The translations under genes and the position numbers were made by a program. Source: Strongylocentrotus purpuratus (lineage: Eukaryota > Echinodermata > Echinoidea > Camarodonta > Strongylocentrotidae). From it: a stretch of 64,000 bases of DNA. The notes under the pieces are model-generated. The model was not told the DNA's origin, searched no databases, and worked only from the letters and a program-made list of their open reading frames with translations. The stretch spans positions 1,206,501-1,270,500 of the forward strand of contig NW_022145550.1 in NCBI RefSeq assembly GCF_000002235.5, written 5' to 3'. Of this stretch, positions 10,800 through 22,384 are shown one piece after another (the stretch's first letter is position 1; each line of letters opens with the position of its first letter).

Positions 10800-11989
10800 A
10801 TATATTTTTCTTATTTCTAACCACTTTTTTGTTGGCAAGATAACTTGGAAATGGCTCAATCAAATGCCTTGAAATTTGGCATACATATGTATAGGCATAT
10901 GTACAAAGCAAAATAACGTTTTCAATATTGACCTTCACTGATGACGTCATCTAGGCGCCATTTTGTAAAATTTTACGAAAATCAACTCATGACCATATCT
11001 TCATAACCAAAGGTTATTTCATATTCATATTTATCATGATCAAGGTCAATATCCGTCCGGTCAATTGCAGGTCAAAAAACGCGCGCGTGCGCGTACCTCC
11101 GCGCGTCAATACGCGCGCAAAATATTAAAATGCTCAAAATCGTCTCAAAATCATTTTGCATACGTTTTAGGCTATTCTAAGCATTTTATAAAAAATCGCG
11201 CACACGCGCATGTGCGCGCGTTTTCGCGCGTAAAACTATTACACAACATAGAATCGCAATTTTTTTATTTTCATAATATTCCACATATTTTTACAAACAA
11301 TTTAATACCATGTTTGTCTCTTTATGACTATTAATAACGGAATGATTGACCTTTTAACATAATTTCTGTGCGTGCGAGCTCTTGTATTACATAGAATATA
11401 TGGACAAAAACATGCCTACACAAAATCCATTGTAGCTCTTTAGGATGCAAGGTCACCCTAATTCTTTTTTCAAATTGTGATAGAATATAAATTGGAGATA
11501 TGATTTCATGTCTTATTTTACCCTCAATTAACTCATGACGTCATCATAATGGCCTCCGAACTCAAAATTTCAATTTGCATATTATGTTGTCATCGTATTT
11601 TTGGAAAATTGATAGTATCTCTCTTAATATTGATCAATTTTCTTCCAAAATTGTATATGTTTTAGCTGAGACAATGTTCTACAAATGCAGTATTCACAAT
11701 TGTTAATTTTGACAAAAGCATCATGGCGTAATTTTGCGATTAAAGGAGGAATGTCAATTTTTCACATTTTGCGTGTATTCTCTATGGGACATGAGTTTTT
11801 CTCAGAACTGGATTCTACATTTCCGTCTTTTGCGAGCAATATCTCCGTCGTTTTAGCTTCGTTTACGCTGAACTTCGAGTATGTTGTAGCTGAGACAATT
11901 AGCTATCTCAAATGTGCCATTCATTTTGTCTTAAGTTTTAGTTGGACCAGCCCACCTATACTTGTTCCAAACAAGTATTACAAATCTAG
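10800..11989 (+). repeat. Helitron-like unit 1
   Basis: The unit opens with 'tttttcttatttctaaccacttttttgttggcaagataactt'. It contains the CG-rich alternating block at about 11079-11110 with a partner at about 11197-11232. It ends with a 9-bp stem, 3-base loop hairpin (11958-11978) and CTAG at 11986-11989. The short ORFs inside are conserved repeat sequence, not a gene. Confidence 0.75.
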
Positions 11990-13202
11990 TTTATTATTTA
12001 TTATTTATTATATATTTTTCTTATTTCTAACCACTTTTTTGTTGGCAAGATAACTTGGAAATGGCTCAATCAAATGATTTGAAATTTGGCACACATATGT
12101 ATAGGCATATGTACAAAGCACAATAACGTTTTCAACATTGACCTTCACTGATGACGTCATCTAGGCGCCATTTTGTAAAATTTTACGAAAATCAACTCCT
12201 GATCATATCTTCATAACCAAAAGGTATTTCTGATTCATATTTATCATGATCAGGGTCAATATCCGTCCGGTCAATTTCAGGTCAAATAACGCGCGCGTGC
12301 GCGTACGTCCGCGCGTCAATGCGCGCGCAAAATTTTGAAATGCTCAAAATCGTCTCAAAATCATTTTGCATACGTTTTAGGCCATTCTAAGCATTTTTTT
12401 AAAAATCGCGCACACGCGCATGCGCGCGCGTTTTCGCGCGTAAAACTATATGACACCATAGAATCGCCATTTTTTTTCTTTCATAATATTCCACATATTC
12501 TTACAAACAAATTGATACCATGTTTGTCTCTTTATGACTATAAATAATTGAATAATCGACCGTTTAACATAAATTTCAATGCGCGCGAGCTCTTGTAATA
12601 CATAGCATATATGGGCAAAAACATGCCTATGCAAAATCCATTATAGCTCTTTAGGATGCAAGGTGACCCCAATTTTTTTTTCATATTTTGAGCGAGTATG
12701 AATCAGAGATATGATTTCATGTCTCATTTGACCCTCAATTAACTCATGACGTCATCATAATGGCCTCCGAACTCAAAATTTCAATTTGCCTATTATGACG
12801 TCAGCATTTTTTTGGAAAATTGATTGTATCTTTCTAAAAATTGATTAATTTTCTTTAAAATTTTGATATGTTCTAGCTGAGACAATTCTCTACAAATCCA
12901 GTTGTCACAATTTTTCATTTTGACAAAGGCATCATGGCGTATTTTTGCGATTAAAGGAGGCAAGCTAATTTTTTTCACATTTTGCGTGTATTCTCTATGG
13001 GACATGATTTTTTCTCAAAACTTGATTCTACATTCCCGTCTTTCGCGAGCAATATCTACGTCGTTTTAGCTTCATTTACGCTGAACTCCGAATATGTTGT
13101 AGCTGAGACAAAAAGCTATTTCAAATGTACCCTTTATTTTGTCTCAATTTTTTGTTGGATCAGCCCACCTATACTTGTTCCAAACAAGTATTACAAATCT
13201 AG
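11990..13202 (+). repeat. Helitron-like unit 2
   Basis: Same layout as unit 1, to which it is the most similar. CG-rich blocks lie near 12289-12330 and 12405-12442. The end hairpin is at 13171-13191 and CTAG at 13199-13202. Confidence 0.75.
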
Positions 13203-14481
13203 TTATTATCAGGTGGGCTGTATCTAATACAGACCACCTTATATTTTTGTTAAAATCGCCTTTATTATTTATCAGGTGGGCTGTATCTAATACAGACCAC
13301 CTTATATTTTTGTTAAAATCGCCTTTATTATTTATTTATTTATTATTTATTTTTCTTATTTCGACCCACTTTTTTGTTAGCAAAATAACTTGAAAATGGC
13401 TAAATCAAATAACTTGAAATTTGGCACACATATGTATAGGCATATGGAGACAACATGGTAAGGTTTTAAACCTTGACCTTGACTGATGACGTCATCTAGG
13501 CGCCATTTTGTGAAATTTTCTGAAAATTTACTCATGATCATATTTTCATAACGGTAAGTTATTTCTCATTCATATTTATCATGATCAAGGTCAATATCAG
13601 TCCGGTCAATTTCATGTCAAAAAACGCGCGCGTGCGCGTACGTCCGCGCGTCAGTGCGCGCGCAAAAAATTAAAATGCTCAAAATCGTCTTAAATTTTTT
13701 TTGCATACGTTTCAGGTCATTTTAAGCATTTTATAAAAAATCGCGCGTACGAGCATGCGCGCGCGTTTTCGCGCGTAACAACATTACAAAACATAGAATC
13801 GCCATTTTTTTTTCTTTCATGATATTTCTCATATTTTTTCGAGGAATTTGATACCATGTTTATCTCTTTATGACCATTAATAACAAGATGAGCGTCAATT
13901 CAAGATAAACGTCTGTGCGCGCGAGCTCTTTTAATACATAGCATATATGGGCAAAAACATGCTTATACAAAATCCATTATAGCTCTTTGGAATGAGCCGT
14001 GACCTTCAATTTGTTTTCATATTTAGATAGAGTATGAGTCGGAGAAATGATTCCATGTCTCATTTGGCCATTAAGTGTATCGTGACATCATCATAATGGC
14101 CTTGGAACTCAAAATACGAATTTGCATATAATGACGCCAGCATATTTATGGAAAATTGATTGCATCTCTGTAAATATTGATCAATTTTCTTCAAAATTTC
14201 GATATGTTGTAGCTAAGACAATTTTCTACAAGCTCAGTAATAATCATTTTTCATTTTGATGACGTCATCATAGTGAAAATCTCGATTAAAGGCCTCATGT
14301 CAAAAGGCCTTCATAATTTGCGTTATCCCTAAAGAAGGTGAATTTCGTTCACGTCATGAAACTACATGATATTGTTTTTCAAGAATTTTTAAGCAGTATC
14401 TCGCTTATTTTTGCTGTATTTTATCTCAAATTTAAGTTGACCAGCCCACCTATACTTGTTCCAAACAAGTATTATGTCTAG
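13203..14481 (+). repeat. Helitron-like unit 3
   Basis: The unit opens with two copies of the short hairpin AGGTGGGCTGTATCTAATAC (13212 and 13275 onward), then follows the common unit layout. CG-rich blocks lie near 13624-13665 and 13741-13778. The end hairpin is at 14452-14472 and CTAG at 14478-14481. Confidence 0.75.
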
Positions 14482-15614
14482 TTTTTCTTATTTCGACCCA
14501 CTTTTTGTTAGCAAGATATCTTTGAAATTATTCAATCAAATGCTTTGAAACTTGGCACACATATGTATAGGCATATGGACAAAACACAGTAAGGTTTTCA
14601 ACCTTGACCTTGACTGATGACGTCATCTAGGCGCCATTTTGTGAAATTTTCTGAAAAAAAACTCATGATCATATCTTCATAACCAAAGGGTATTTCTCAT
14701 TCATATTTATCATGATCAAGGTCAATATCAGTCCGGTCAATTTCAGATCAAAAAACGCGCGCGTGCGCGTACGTCCGCGCGTCAATACGCGCGCAAAAAT
14801 TTTAATTGCTCAAAATCGTCTCAAATTTATTTTGCATACGTTTCAGGTCATTTTAAGCATTTTACAAAAAATCGCGCGTACGAGCATGCGCGCGCGTTTT
14901 CGCGCGTAACACCATTACAAAACATAGAATCGCCATTTTTTTTTCTTTCATGATATTTCTCATATTTTTTCAAGGAATTTGATTCCATGTTTATCTCTTT
15001 ATGACCATTATTAACAAGATGAGCGTAAATTCAAGATAAATGTCAGTGCGCGCGAGGTCTTTTAATACATAGCATATATGGGCAAAAACATGCCTATACA
15101 AAATCCGTTATAGCTCTTTGGAATGCACCGGGATCCTCAATTTTTTTTCATATTAAGATAGAGTATGAGTCGGAAATATGATTCCATGTCTCATTTGGCC
15201 ATTAAGTGTATCGTGACATCATCACAATGGCCTTGGAACTCAAAATACGAATTTGCATATTATGACGTCAGCATATTTATGTAAAATTGATTGTATCTCT
15301 GTAAATATTGATCAATTTTCTTCAAAATTTCGATATGTTGTAGCTAAGACAATTTTCTACAAGCGCAGTAATAACCATTTTTCATTTTGATGACGTCATC
15401 ATAGTGAAAATTTTGATTAAAGGCCTCATGTCAAAAACTTCATAATTTGCGTGTTATGCCTATAGAAGGTGAATTTATTTCACGTTATGAATCTACATGA
15501 TATTGTCTTTTAAGAATTTGTAAGCAGTATGTCGCTTATTTTTGCTCTATTTTGTCTCAAATGTTAGTTGACCAGCCCACCTATACTTGTTCCAAACAAG
15601 TATTATATGTCTAG
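14482..15614 (+). repeat. Helitron-like unit 4
   Basis: Same layout, closest to unit 3, sharing 'ctttggaatg' and 'attaagtgtatcgtgacatc' variants. CG-rich blocks lie near 14755-14795 and 14871-14908. The end hairpin is at 15583-15603 and CTAG at 15611-15614. Confidence 0.75.
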
Positions 15615-17200
15615 TTTATTTTTATTTCTCCGCACTTTTTTGTTAACAGGATAACTCCAGATCAGTTCAATCAATTTCGTTCAATTTTAGCACAGTCATA
15701 GGTCATTGTCATGAGACGTGACAGTAACATTTTCAAGGTCATCAAATCTTCATGACGTCATCCAGGCGCCATTTTGTGTTTTTTTTGGTACTTTCAACTC
15801 ATGATCATATCTTCATAACGGAATGGCATTTCTTATTCATATTTATCATGACTAAGGTCAATATCCGTCCGGTCAATTTCAGGTCAAAAAACGCGCGCGC
15901 ATGCGTACATCCGCGCGTCAGCGCACGCGCAAAAAATAAAAATGCTCCAAATCGTCTCAAATTAATTTTGAATACGTTTCAGGCCATTTTAAGCATTTTG
16001 CAAAAAAACGCGCACACGTGCATGGGCGCGCGTTTTCGCGCGTACTGATATTTTACAACATAGAATCGCTGAATTTTTTCTGTCATCATATTTGACACAT
16101 TTTACCATGCATTTTGATACCTTGTTCACCTTTTTCTGACCAGTAATAACGGAATGAGCGTCCGTTTAAGATAATGTCCGTGCGTGCGAGCTCTCGTATA
16201 CATAGCATACATGGGCAAAAACATGCCTATACAAAATCCATTGTAGCACTTTAGGATGCAAGGTGACCCCAATTTCGTTTTCATATTTTGATAGAGTATG
16301 AATTGGAGATATGATTTCATGTCTCATTTGACCCTCAATTAACTCATGACGTCATCATAATGGCCTCCGAACTCAAAATTTCAATTTGCATATTATGACG
16401 TCATCATATTTTTGGAAAATTGATTGTATCTCTGTAAATATTGATAAATTTTCTTTTAAATTTTGATATGTTCTACCTGAGAATATTCTCTACTAATGTA
16501 GTTTCCACGATATTTTATTTTGACAAAGGCATCATGGCGTATTTTTGCGCTTAAAGGAGGCATGTCAATTTTTCACATTTTGCGTGTATTCTCTATGGGA
16601 CATGACTTTTTCTCAAAACTGGATTCTACATTCTCGTATTTCGCGAGCAATATCTCCGTCGTTTTATCTTTGTTTACGCTGAGCTTTGAGTATGTTGAAG
16701 CTGAGACAATAAGCTATCACAAGTGTGCCCTTTATTTTTCGATCAGATGCCGGGATCATGCTCATATTTCACTTACAAAGTGGGATTTGAGAATTCAATT
16801 TTCAGTTTACGTGTAATCTCTATTGGAAATGTTTTGGTATATTGGTAACGCACTTGACTTCCGACCTCGAGGTCCCTGGTTCGAGTCCGGGCGTTTCCAA
16901 CAATTTTTTTTCTTCACTTTTTTTTCTTTTTGACCTTTCACTGTACCATCTCCTTTGAATATTAAAACACGTACAATCGCAAATAATGTAATAAACAACC
17001 ATATTTACTTTAATATTACCCTATTATCACTTGATCCATTACTTTTGGCGTGTAATCCTTATGGGAGATGACTTTTTCTCAAATCTGGATTCTACATTCT
17101 TGTCTTTTGCGAGCAATATCGCCGTTATTTCGGCTTGATTTTTGTTGATTTTTGAGTATGTTGTAGCTGAGACTATATACTATCTAAATGTTCTCTCATT
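15615..17200 (+). repeat. Helitron-like unit 5, interrupted, plus partial sixth tail
   Basis: Unit 5 follows the layout of units 1 and 2 to about 16730, then loses the common end at about 16740. A tRNA-like sequence (16825-16899) follows. A further partial copy of the unit tail ('gggagatgactttttctcaaatctggattctacatt') appears at about 17064-17200. The array is therefore broken and rearranged at its right end before the terminal hairpin at 17415. Confidence 0.65.
16825..16899 (+). other. tRNA-like sequence (tRNA pseudogene or SINE head)
   Basis: Seven-base ends GGAAATG and CGTTTCC pair, with one G.U. Directly inside is a T arm CCTGG-TTCGAGT-CCGGG, giving a good B box. The anticodon-arm region pairs only with a 9-base loop (CTTGA/TCGAG), and the D arm is poor, so it is not a convincing functional tRNA. 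A T run follows at about 16905. It may be the head of a tRNA-derived SINE without a recognised body. Confidence 0.45.
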
Positions 17201-17221
17201 TTTTTCAGTCTGATGTCATCG

Positions 17222-17336
17222 TGGTCTGTTGATGATAATCATCAACATCATCATGATCATCATCATCATCATCATCGTCATCCCCATTACTATTAAGATC
17301 ATCATCATCATGATCATCATGATGATCATCATTGTT
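17222..17336. repeat. (ATC)n-type microsatellite
   Basis: An imperfect 'atcatcatc/atgatc' tract lies inside the right part of the Helitron-like element. Confidence 0.85.
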
Positions 17337-17454
17337 TACATGTCTATATAACTTCTCCCTTTCTCAATATAGTAAATATTATAATCTATCATAAGACTTG
17401 AAGACAGACCACCTAATTCGTCCCCATGACGAATTAAATTTCTAGTTCAATTTC

Positions 17455-18420
17455 TCCTTCTTTCACTTCTTATTTTGTTCTTCGTTAATTATTCTATTAT
17501 ACTCTCTCTATTTTCCTTATGTTATTCTTTGTTTTTCCTTCTTTCATCTTCTCTTCTATCTTTCCATTGTCTATTCTTAATCATTTTCTCTTTCTGTCTT
17601 TCCTAATGTTATTGTTGTTGTTATCATTCTATCATTTTTCTTTCTATCTTTCCTCATATTATTCTTTGTTTCTTCCTTCTATCATCTTCTCTTATGTTAT
17701 TCTTTGTTTTTATCATTCTATCACTTTCTCTTTTTGTATTTCCTTATGTTATTCTTTGTTTTTTCCTTCTTTCACTTTCTCTTCAGTCTTTCCTTATGTT
17801 ATTCTTTGTGTTTTCCTTCTTTCACCTTCTCTTTCTGTCTTTCCTTATGTTATTCTTTGTTTTTTCCTTCTTTCACCTTCTCTTTCTGTCTTTCCTCATG
17901 TTATTCTTCGTTTCTTCCTTTTTTCATCTTCTCTTATGTTATTCTTTGTTTTTTCCTTCCTTCACTTTCTCTTTCTGTCTATCCTTATGTTATTCTTTGT
18001 TTTTTCCTTCCTTCACTTTCTCTTTCTGTCTTTCCTTATGCTATTCTTTGTTTTTTCCTTCTTCACTTTCTCTTTTTGTATTTCCTTATGTTATTCTTTG
18101 TTTTTTCCCTTCTTTCACCTTCTTTTTCTGTCTTTTCTTATGTTATTCTTTGTTTCTTCCTTCTTTCAACTTAATTCTCTTATGTTATTCTTTGTTTTTA
18201 TCATTCTATTACTTTCTCTTTCTGTCTTTCCTTATGTTAGTCTTTGTTTTTTCCTTCTATTGTCTTCTCTTATGTTATTCTTTGTTTTTATCATTCTATC
18301 ACTTTCTCTTTTAGTCTTTCCTTATGTTATTCTTTGTTTCTTCCTTCTATCACCTTTTTTAAAAATGTTATTCTTTGTTTTTTTAATCATTCTATCCCTT
18401 TCTCTTTCTGTTTTTACTTT
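17455..18420 (+). repeat. Pyrimidine-rich minisatellite, about 50-bp unit
   Basis: About 18 degenerate units of the type 'ttatgttattctttgttttttccttctttcactttctctttctgtctttcc' run head to tail. Long open frames here (for example 17519-18424) are a by-product of the T/C-rich repeat with stop-free phases. They are hydrophobic Phe/Leu/Ser repeats and are not called as genes. Confidence 0.9.
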
Positions 18421-18637
18421 CTGATTTACGCTGCGATGTAGCAAGTTGACGTCATTCTGACGACGGGTCACTAGTTTTCTGACGAACCTCAAATCATCGA
18501 TGAACGGGTTCGCAAATGTGGCCTGACGACGCCAGACGACCCGACGCATGCGCAGATCGCCGAAATGACGTCTTATATTTGACGTCGACTATGTCGACGT
18601 GACAAACGAAAACCCCCTATTATTACTACTATTACTC

Positions 18638-18918
18638 AGGCGCGTACGCAGGGGATGGGGGGGGGGGGTTGGCGTTAAACCCCCCCCCCCCTTGAGTTAT
18701 ATTTTTTGTGTATGTTTTGTGTATGTTTTTTGGGAAATCCCCCCCTCTTTAGATTTTTATGTTTTTTGTTTTTTGTTTTTTAATTTAAAAAAAAAAATAA
18801 AAAAAATAAAATTTGCCAATGACTGACCTAAAAAAGGTGACCTTACCCTTCCCCCCCCCCCCCAACGGACAAAAATGTCAAATGTTCAAATTTCGAGTAA
18901 AAAAAAAAAAAAAAAAGG
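18638..18918. mobile_element. Poly-G/C-bordered element, copy 1
   Basis: The element begins 'caggcgcgtacgcaggggat', followed by a G run, 'ggcgttaa', a C run and 'ttgagttatattttttgtgtatg'. The same sequence, in the same order, starts again at 19071. The right end of this copy merges with the 120-bp dispersed repeat. It is non-coding. Confidence 0.7.
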
Positions 18919-18919
18919 T

Positions 18920-19037
18920 GTCTCACCGCTCTGTGAACTCGCCGCAAGCGGCTCGTGCACAGAGCCGGCACCAATCTAAAAAAACCTCACGTGCACTGCA
19001 TTCACCACTAACGAACGCTGGCCGTGCGTTATTTGTA
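18920..19037 (+). repeat. 120-bp dispersed repeat, copy 2
   Basis: Near-identical to 10325-10443. It sits precisely between two copies of the poly-G/C-bordered element, which suggests it can travel as, or inside, a composite. Confidence 0.8.
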
Positions 19038-19070
19038 CTCTACTGTTATTATTATTACTACTACTACTCA

Positions 19071-19392
19071 GGCGCGTACGCAGGGGATGGGGGGGGGGGT
19101 GGCGTTAACCCCCCCCCCCCTTGAGTTATATTTTTTGTGTATGTTTTGTGTATGTTTTTTGGGGACCCCCCCCCCCCTACCTTTAGATTTTTATTTGTTT
19201 TGTTTTTTGTTTTTTAATTTAAAGATAAATCAAAAAATTAAAAAAAATTATGCCAATGACTGACCAAAATAAGGTGACCTTACCCCCCCCCCCCCCCCCG
19301 CTTATTCAGCAGCTGGTTGAGTCGTTGCGAAATTTTTGGCCCGATTTAAAAAATAAAAAAAACCTTGAAAAAATCGTGCGTACGCCACTGCT
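19071..19392. mobile_element. Poly-G/C-bordered element, copy 2
   Basis: Left end 'caggcgcgtacgcagggg' and right end 'gtgcgtacgccactg' are a short imperfect inverted pair. It contains 'gcttattcagcagctggttgagtcg', the segment also seen in the 7641-7978 element, linking the two families. Confidence 0.65.
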
Positions 19393-19819
19393 ACTACTAC
19401 TACTACTAATGAAAATTGAATATAAGAGAGGAACTGTCCCCAAAACACAGCGTAAGAGTAGGTTTATCTGCAAATTCTGTTTTCTTTACTTATGAACTTT
19501 TCCCTTCTAAACCGCTTTGAGGCAATATGCAATTTGTGGTTTACAAATATCTTATTATCATTATTATTATTATTATCTACAAAAATATAAAATACAATAA
19601 CTTCAAGTTAACCAATTGACTAATGCATTATCATATTCCGAACATGAAAGACTCATGAGCCCCCGAGTCATGTAGGCAATGGGGTACGTTAAACAATAAA
19701 CAAAATTACAACACAAAAATACAAAGCTGCTGCGTACATTATTGTAAAATCCTGAATTATCGTATTTGGGGAAAGCATTTATATCATATTGTTTGTTATC
19801 ATTGCTGACCATGACTTAC

Positions 19820-19951
19820 TTTGACAGTTATCCCCAAACCAGCCTATCTGACATCCACCTGTACATATTCCACTATAGATGTTACATGATGAACCTCCTG
19901 CACAGTGACATGTCTGTGAACATCCTGGACCATATGTATTACTAGTACATA
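19820..19951 (-). CDS. Gene B exon 6: EGF-like module
   Basis: This 132-bp phase 1-1 exon has acceptor TATATTACAG and donor GTAAGT. It encodes one EGF-like module, CTSNTYGPGCSQTCHC through FGDNCQ. The first codon is completed by the last base of exon 5, giving Leu. The YGPxCSxxCxC pattern is typical of TIE/MEGF-like EGF modules. Confidence 0.9.
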
Positions 19952-20036
19952 CTGTAATATAATTCAAAATACAAAATCAAGGTGGATAGATACAGTACAT
20001 TCATTAAAAGGAAAGATATATTGCATGTTACAATAG

Positions 20037-20236
20037 CTTCTTATTCTCCTTCTCCTTCTCCTTTTCCTTTGTCGTCGTCGTCTTCTTCTTTTTTTCCTCT
20101 TCTTCTTCTTCTTCTTCTTCTTCTTCTTCTTCTTCTGCTTCTTCTTCTACTTCTGCTTCTTCTTCTTCTTCTTCTTCTTCTGCTTCTTCTTCTTCTTCTT
20201 CTTCTTCATCATCTTCTTCATCATCTTTTCCTTCTC
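20037..20236. repeat. (TTC)n / (GAA)n microsatellite
   Basis: About 190 bases of nearly pure 'cttctt' lie in gene B intron 5. It is a polypurine tract on the transcribed sense (minus) strand. Confidence 0.95.
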
Positions 20237-20415
20237 TTCTCCACTGAGTTGCCTCTGACCTCACCCATGAATCCAGCCACATTATGGTATTTGCTTTTGA
20301 TATTCCAAAACAATATTATTTTCTGAGAATTGTAGGTGTAAATGTATTATAAATTTTAGGCCTGTATTTTCACTATCATAATTTGAGCACGGTTAAAAGA
20401 TTATTGAAGACTTAC

Positions 20416-20574
20416 GTGTGTTACATGTCAGACCATGGGCACCGACGTCACATGAACATCCGTAAGGATCAGGTAGGCAAAAAAGACCCCCATGACATTT
20501 TGTGATTCCATCAGTGCGAGAACATTGAAACTCACAGTTCAATCCAAAGCGATTTCCACCATCATCTCTACAAA
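20416..20574 (-). CDS. Gene B exon 5: TIE-type EGF module (FCLPDPYGCSC)
   Basis: This 159-bp phase 1-1 exon has acceptor TTTTGTTTCAG and donor GTAAGT. The module runs CRDDGGNRFGLNCEFQC to GAHGLTCN and contains FCLPDPYGCSC. That stretch is a recognisable signature of the EGF region of vertebrate TIE1/TIE2 receptors. It is the strongest family clue in gene B and indicates a TIE-like ectodomain. It does not prove a kinase domain, which is not in the window. Confidence 0.9.
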
Positions 20575-21540
20575 CTGAAACAAAATTAGTTGCATTGTTG
20601 AATCAAAACCTTGTAGACTTGCATAAGAAATAAACGTTTCATGAGATAAATTTCAAATTTGGTTGCTTCTCCTTTGCAAATTACCGATGGTGTATAATAC
20701 TCTTTAAAAATAATAGTTTTACCACATTGAATAAAGCCCTCCCATACCAAATCTACTTGTTATAAACGGAATGATAAATGATAAATCAGCATTATTCTTG
20801 CAAACGATTCCTGGTCAAATGAAGAGTAACAAGAATGTATGTAAAAATATAAAAAGACATGATTTATAATAGTATTCTGATCTCTCTATCTCCTCTTTAG
20901 GTGGAAGAAAGACATAATTTAAATTAACATGTCAAATAGATGTACATCACTCTGTTTATTTTCCCATGGAATATCTTCCTCAATGCATCTATTAAGATAT
21001 ACGATTAGTCCCTTCTGCAGCCAACATCAAATTCTGTAGAACGTTGCAGGAATTATGAATATGTCATGTATGTCCTATCTGTGACATTTAAACGTTAGCA
21101 GACATTAGCAGTCTCCTAGTATTCAAAATATGAAAGGAAACCTGGTTACTTTCTAGATTTCCCTGTCAGACACTATTGAGGGAATGACTGACTTTTTCCT
21201 TTCTTTGGTAATCACATACATAACATGAGATCTAAAAGGTACATGAGCATTTGTCTACATCAATAACCCAATACTTGTGATCGCCAAAATTAAACTGATT
21301 GAATCTTTATGCAGCACAAAACGTACGACCATTCGGTACAAGGGTCTGTAAGTCAGACTATTACTTAGGTGATTGCAATCTCCAATGTTGATCGACAAAT
21401 AATTTTCAAATCGTTTCGTTTTGAGGGAAGTTCTTAATAACTAATTAATTATAATCAATTATGACCTGTAAATGGGACATAGTACCTTTAATATATAAAT
21501 ATAAACGTCATTCCAAAAGAAGTTCTACAGGCCTACTTAC
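20575..21540. other. Gene B intron 4, no feature seen
   Basis: AT-rich sequence between exons 4 and 5, with no repeat ends, ORF or RNA recognised. Confidence 0.5.
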
Positions 21541-21675
21541 TTTCTAAACAATTCGTCCCCTTGAAGTTGTTAGGACAGATACATAGACCAGACTTGTCAT
21601 CACAGACTCCACCATTGTAGCATTTATCACAGATACCATAACACTCAGGGGGACCCCACTTACCAGCAGGGCATT
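21541..21675 (-). CDS. Gene B exon 4: EGF-like module
   Basis: This 135-bp phase 1-1 exon has acceptor CATATTAG and donor GTAAGT. It encodes ECPAGKWGPPECYGICDKC through NNFKGTNCLE, with eight cysteines. Its place right after the second Ig-like exon gives the order Ig-Ig-EGF, as in TIE receptors. Confidence 0.9.
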
Positions 21676-21723
21676 CTAATATGAGTTAGGAATAGAGACA
21701 AATAATTAAGTAAAATTCATGTC

Positions 21724-21830
21724 CATGGGCGTAAATCTGCAATTGATACCTATTGTTCAGGGGTAGATTATCTATTCATTCATCCCCCCCCCCCTGAACA
21801 ATAGGTATTACGTAAGGATTGACGCCCATG
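21724..21830. mobile_element. Short hairpin MITE
   Basis: Inverted arms 'catgggcgtaaatc...atacctattgttcagggg' and their complement flank a 25-base centre that includes a C run. At about 107 bp it is the smallest palindromic element in the window, lying just upstream of exon 4 in gene B intron 3. Confidence 0.7.
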
Positions 21831-22384
21831 TTCATGTCACTAAAGATTACATCATAACAAAGATGAGAATAAGCAGGGTAAAAAACAATAGGAGTACAAT
21901 AATGTTCTCAAACGTAGAACTAAAGTGTATGTCATTGGCTCTGTCACATTCTGAATATATGTACTACATACGGGTAATTTTTAACTACCCTTGTGCATAA
22001 CTCACATCACAGATCAAGGCTAGCTTACACCTGAATTTTGTCATTTGAAGTTTCATGAATCTTTTGAAATAAAATTTGGAAAGGGGGAATAGCTGCCCAT
22101 TTTACAATAACGTGCCATCACAGAAGATCAGACTTAGACAATTACTATCTGCTCTAATTTGTTACATTTATTTATTTATTAATAACGAAATATAAATATC
22201 TAAAGATCATCATCCACATGTAACTTGCATAATTCAATCAATCTAAAATAAAAAAATTCTAGGCAAAGTATGAAGCAATACTTTTTACATGCATCATAAC
22301 AAACAATATCATTTTGGGGAACAAATGATTCCTCTAAAAAGCCCAGTCTGAATTAAGCAGGAATATACTTGTACATGTACATAC

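Larger units (their letters stand above)
10606..17445 (+). mobile_element. Helitron/Helentron-like element or array with internal 1.2-kb repeats
   Basis: The left part begins with AGGTGGTCTGT (10610-10620). The right part has its exact inverse ACAGACCACCT (17404-17414). Immediately after that is a perfect 8-bp hairpin (AATTCGTC-CCCAT-GACGAATT, 17415-17435) and then AAATTTCTAG. A 3' hairpin followed within about 10 bases by CTAG is the Helitron end signature. Subterminal inverted repeats beside the hairpin are typical of Helentron-related non-autonomous elements. Between the ends lie about five divergent copies of a 1.2-kb unit. No Rep/helicase ORF is present, so the element is non-autonomous. 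It sits in a gene B intron. Family assignment is from end structure alone. Confidence 0.65.

Noticed and set aside
16825..16899. Functional tRNA gene
   Set aside because: Acceptor and T arms are good but the anticodon loop would have nine bases and the D arm is poor; kept only as tRNA-like.
17519..18424. 301-codon ORF rich in Phe, Leu and Ser
   Set aside because: Translation of a T/C-rich minisatellite; all three frames are open and show the same unit.
20028..20282. Glu-rich minus-strand ORF
   Set aside because: Direct translation of the (GAA)n microsatellite.
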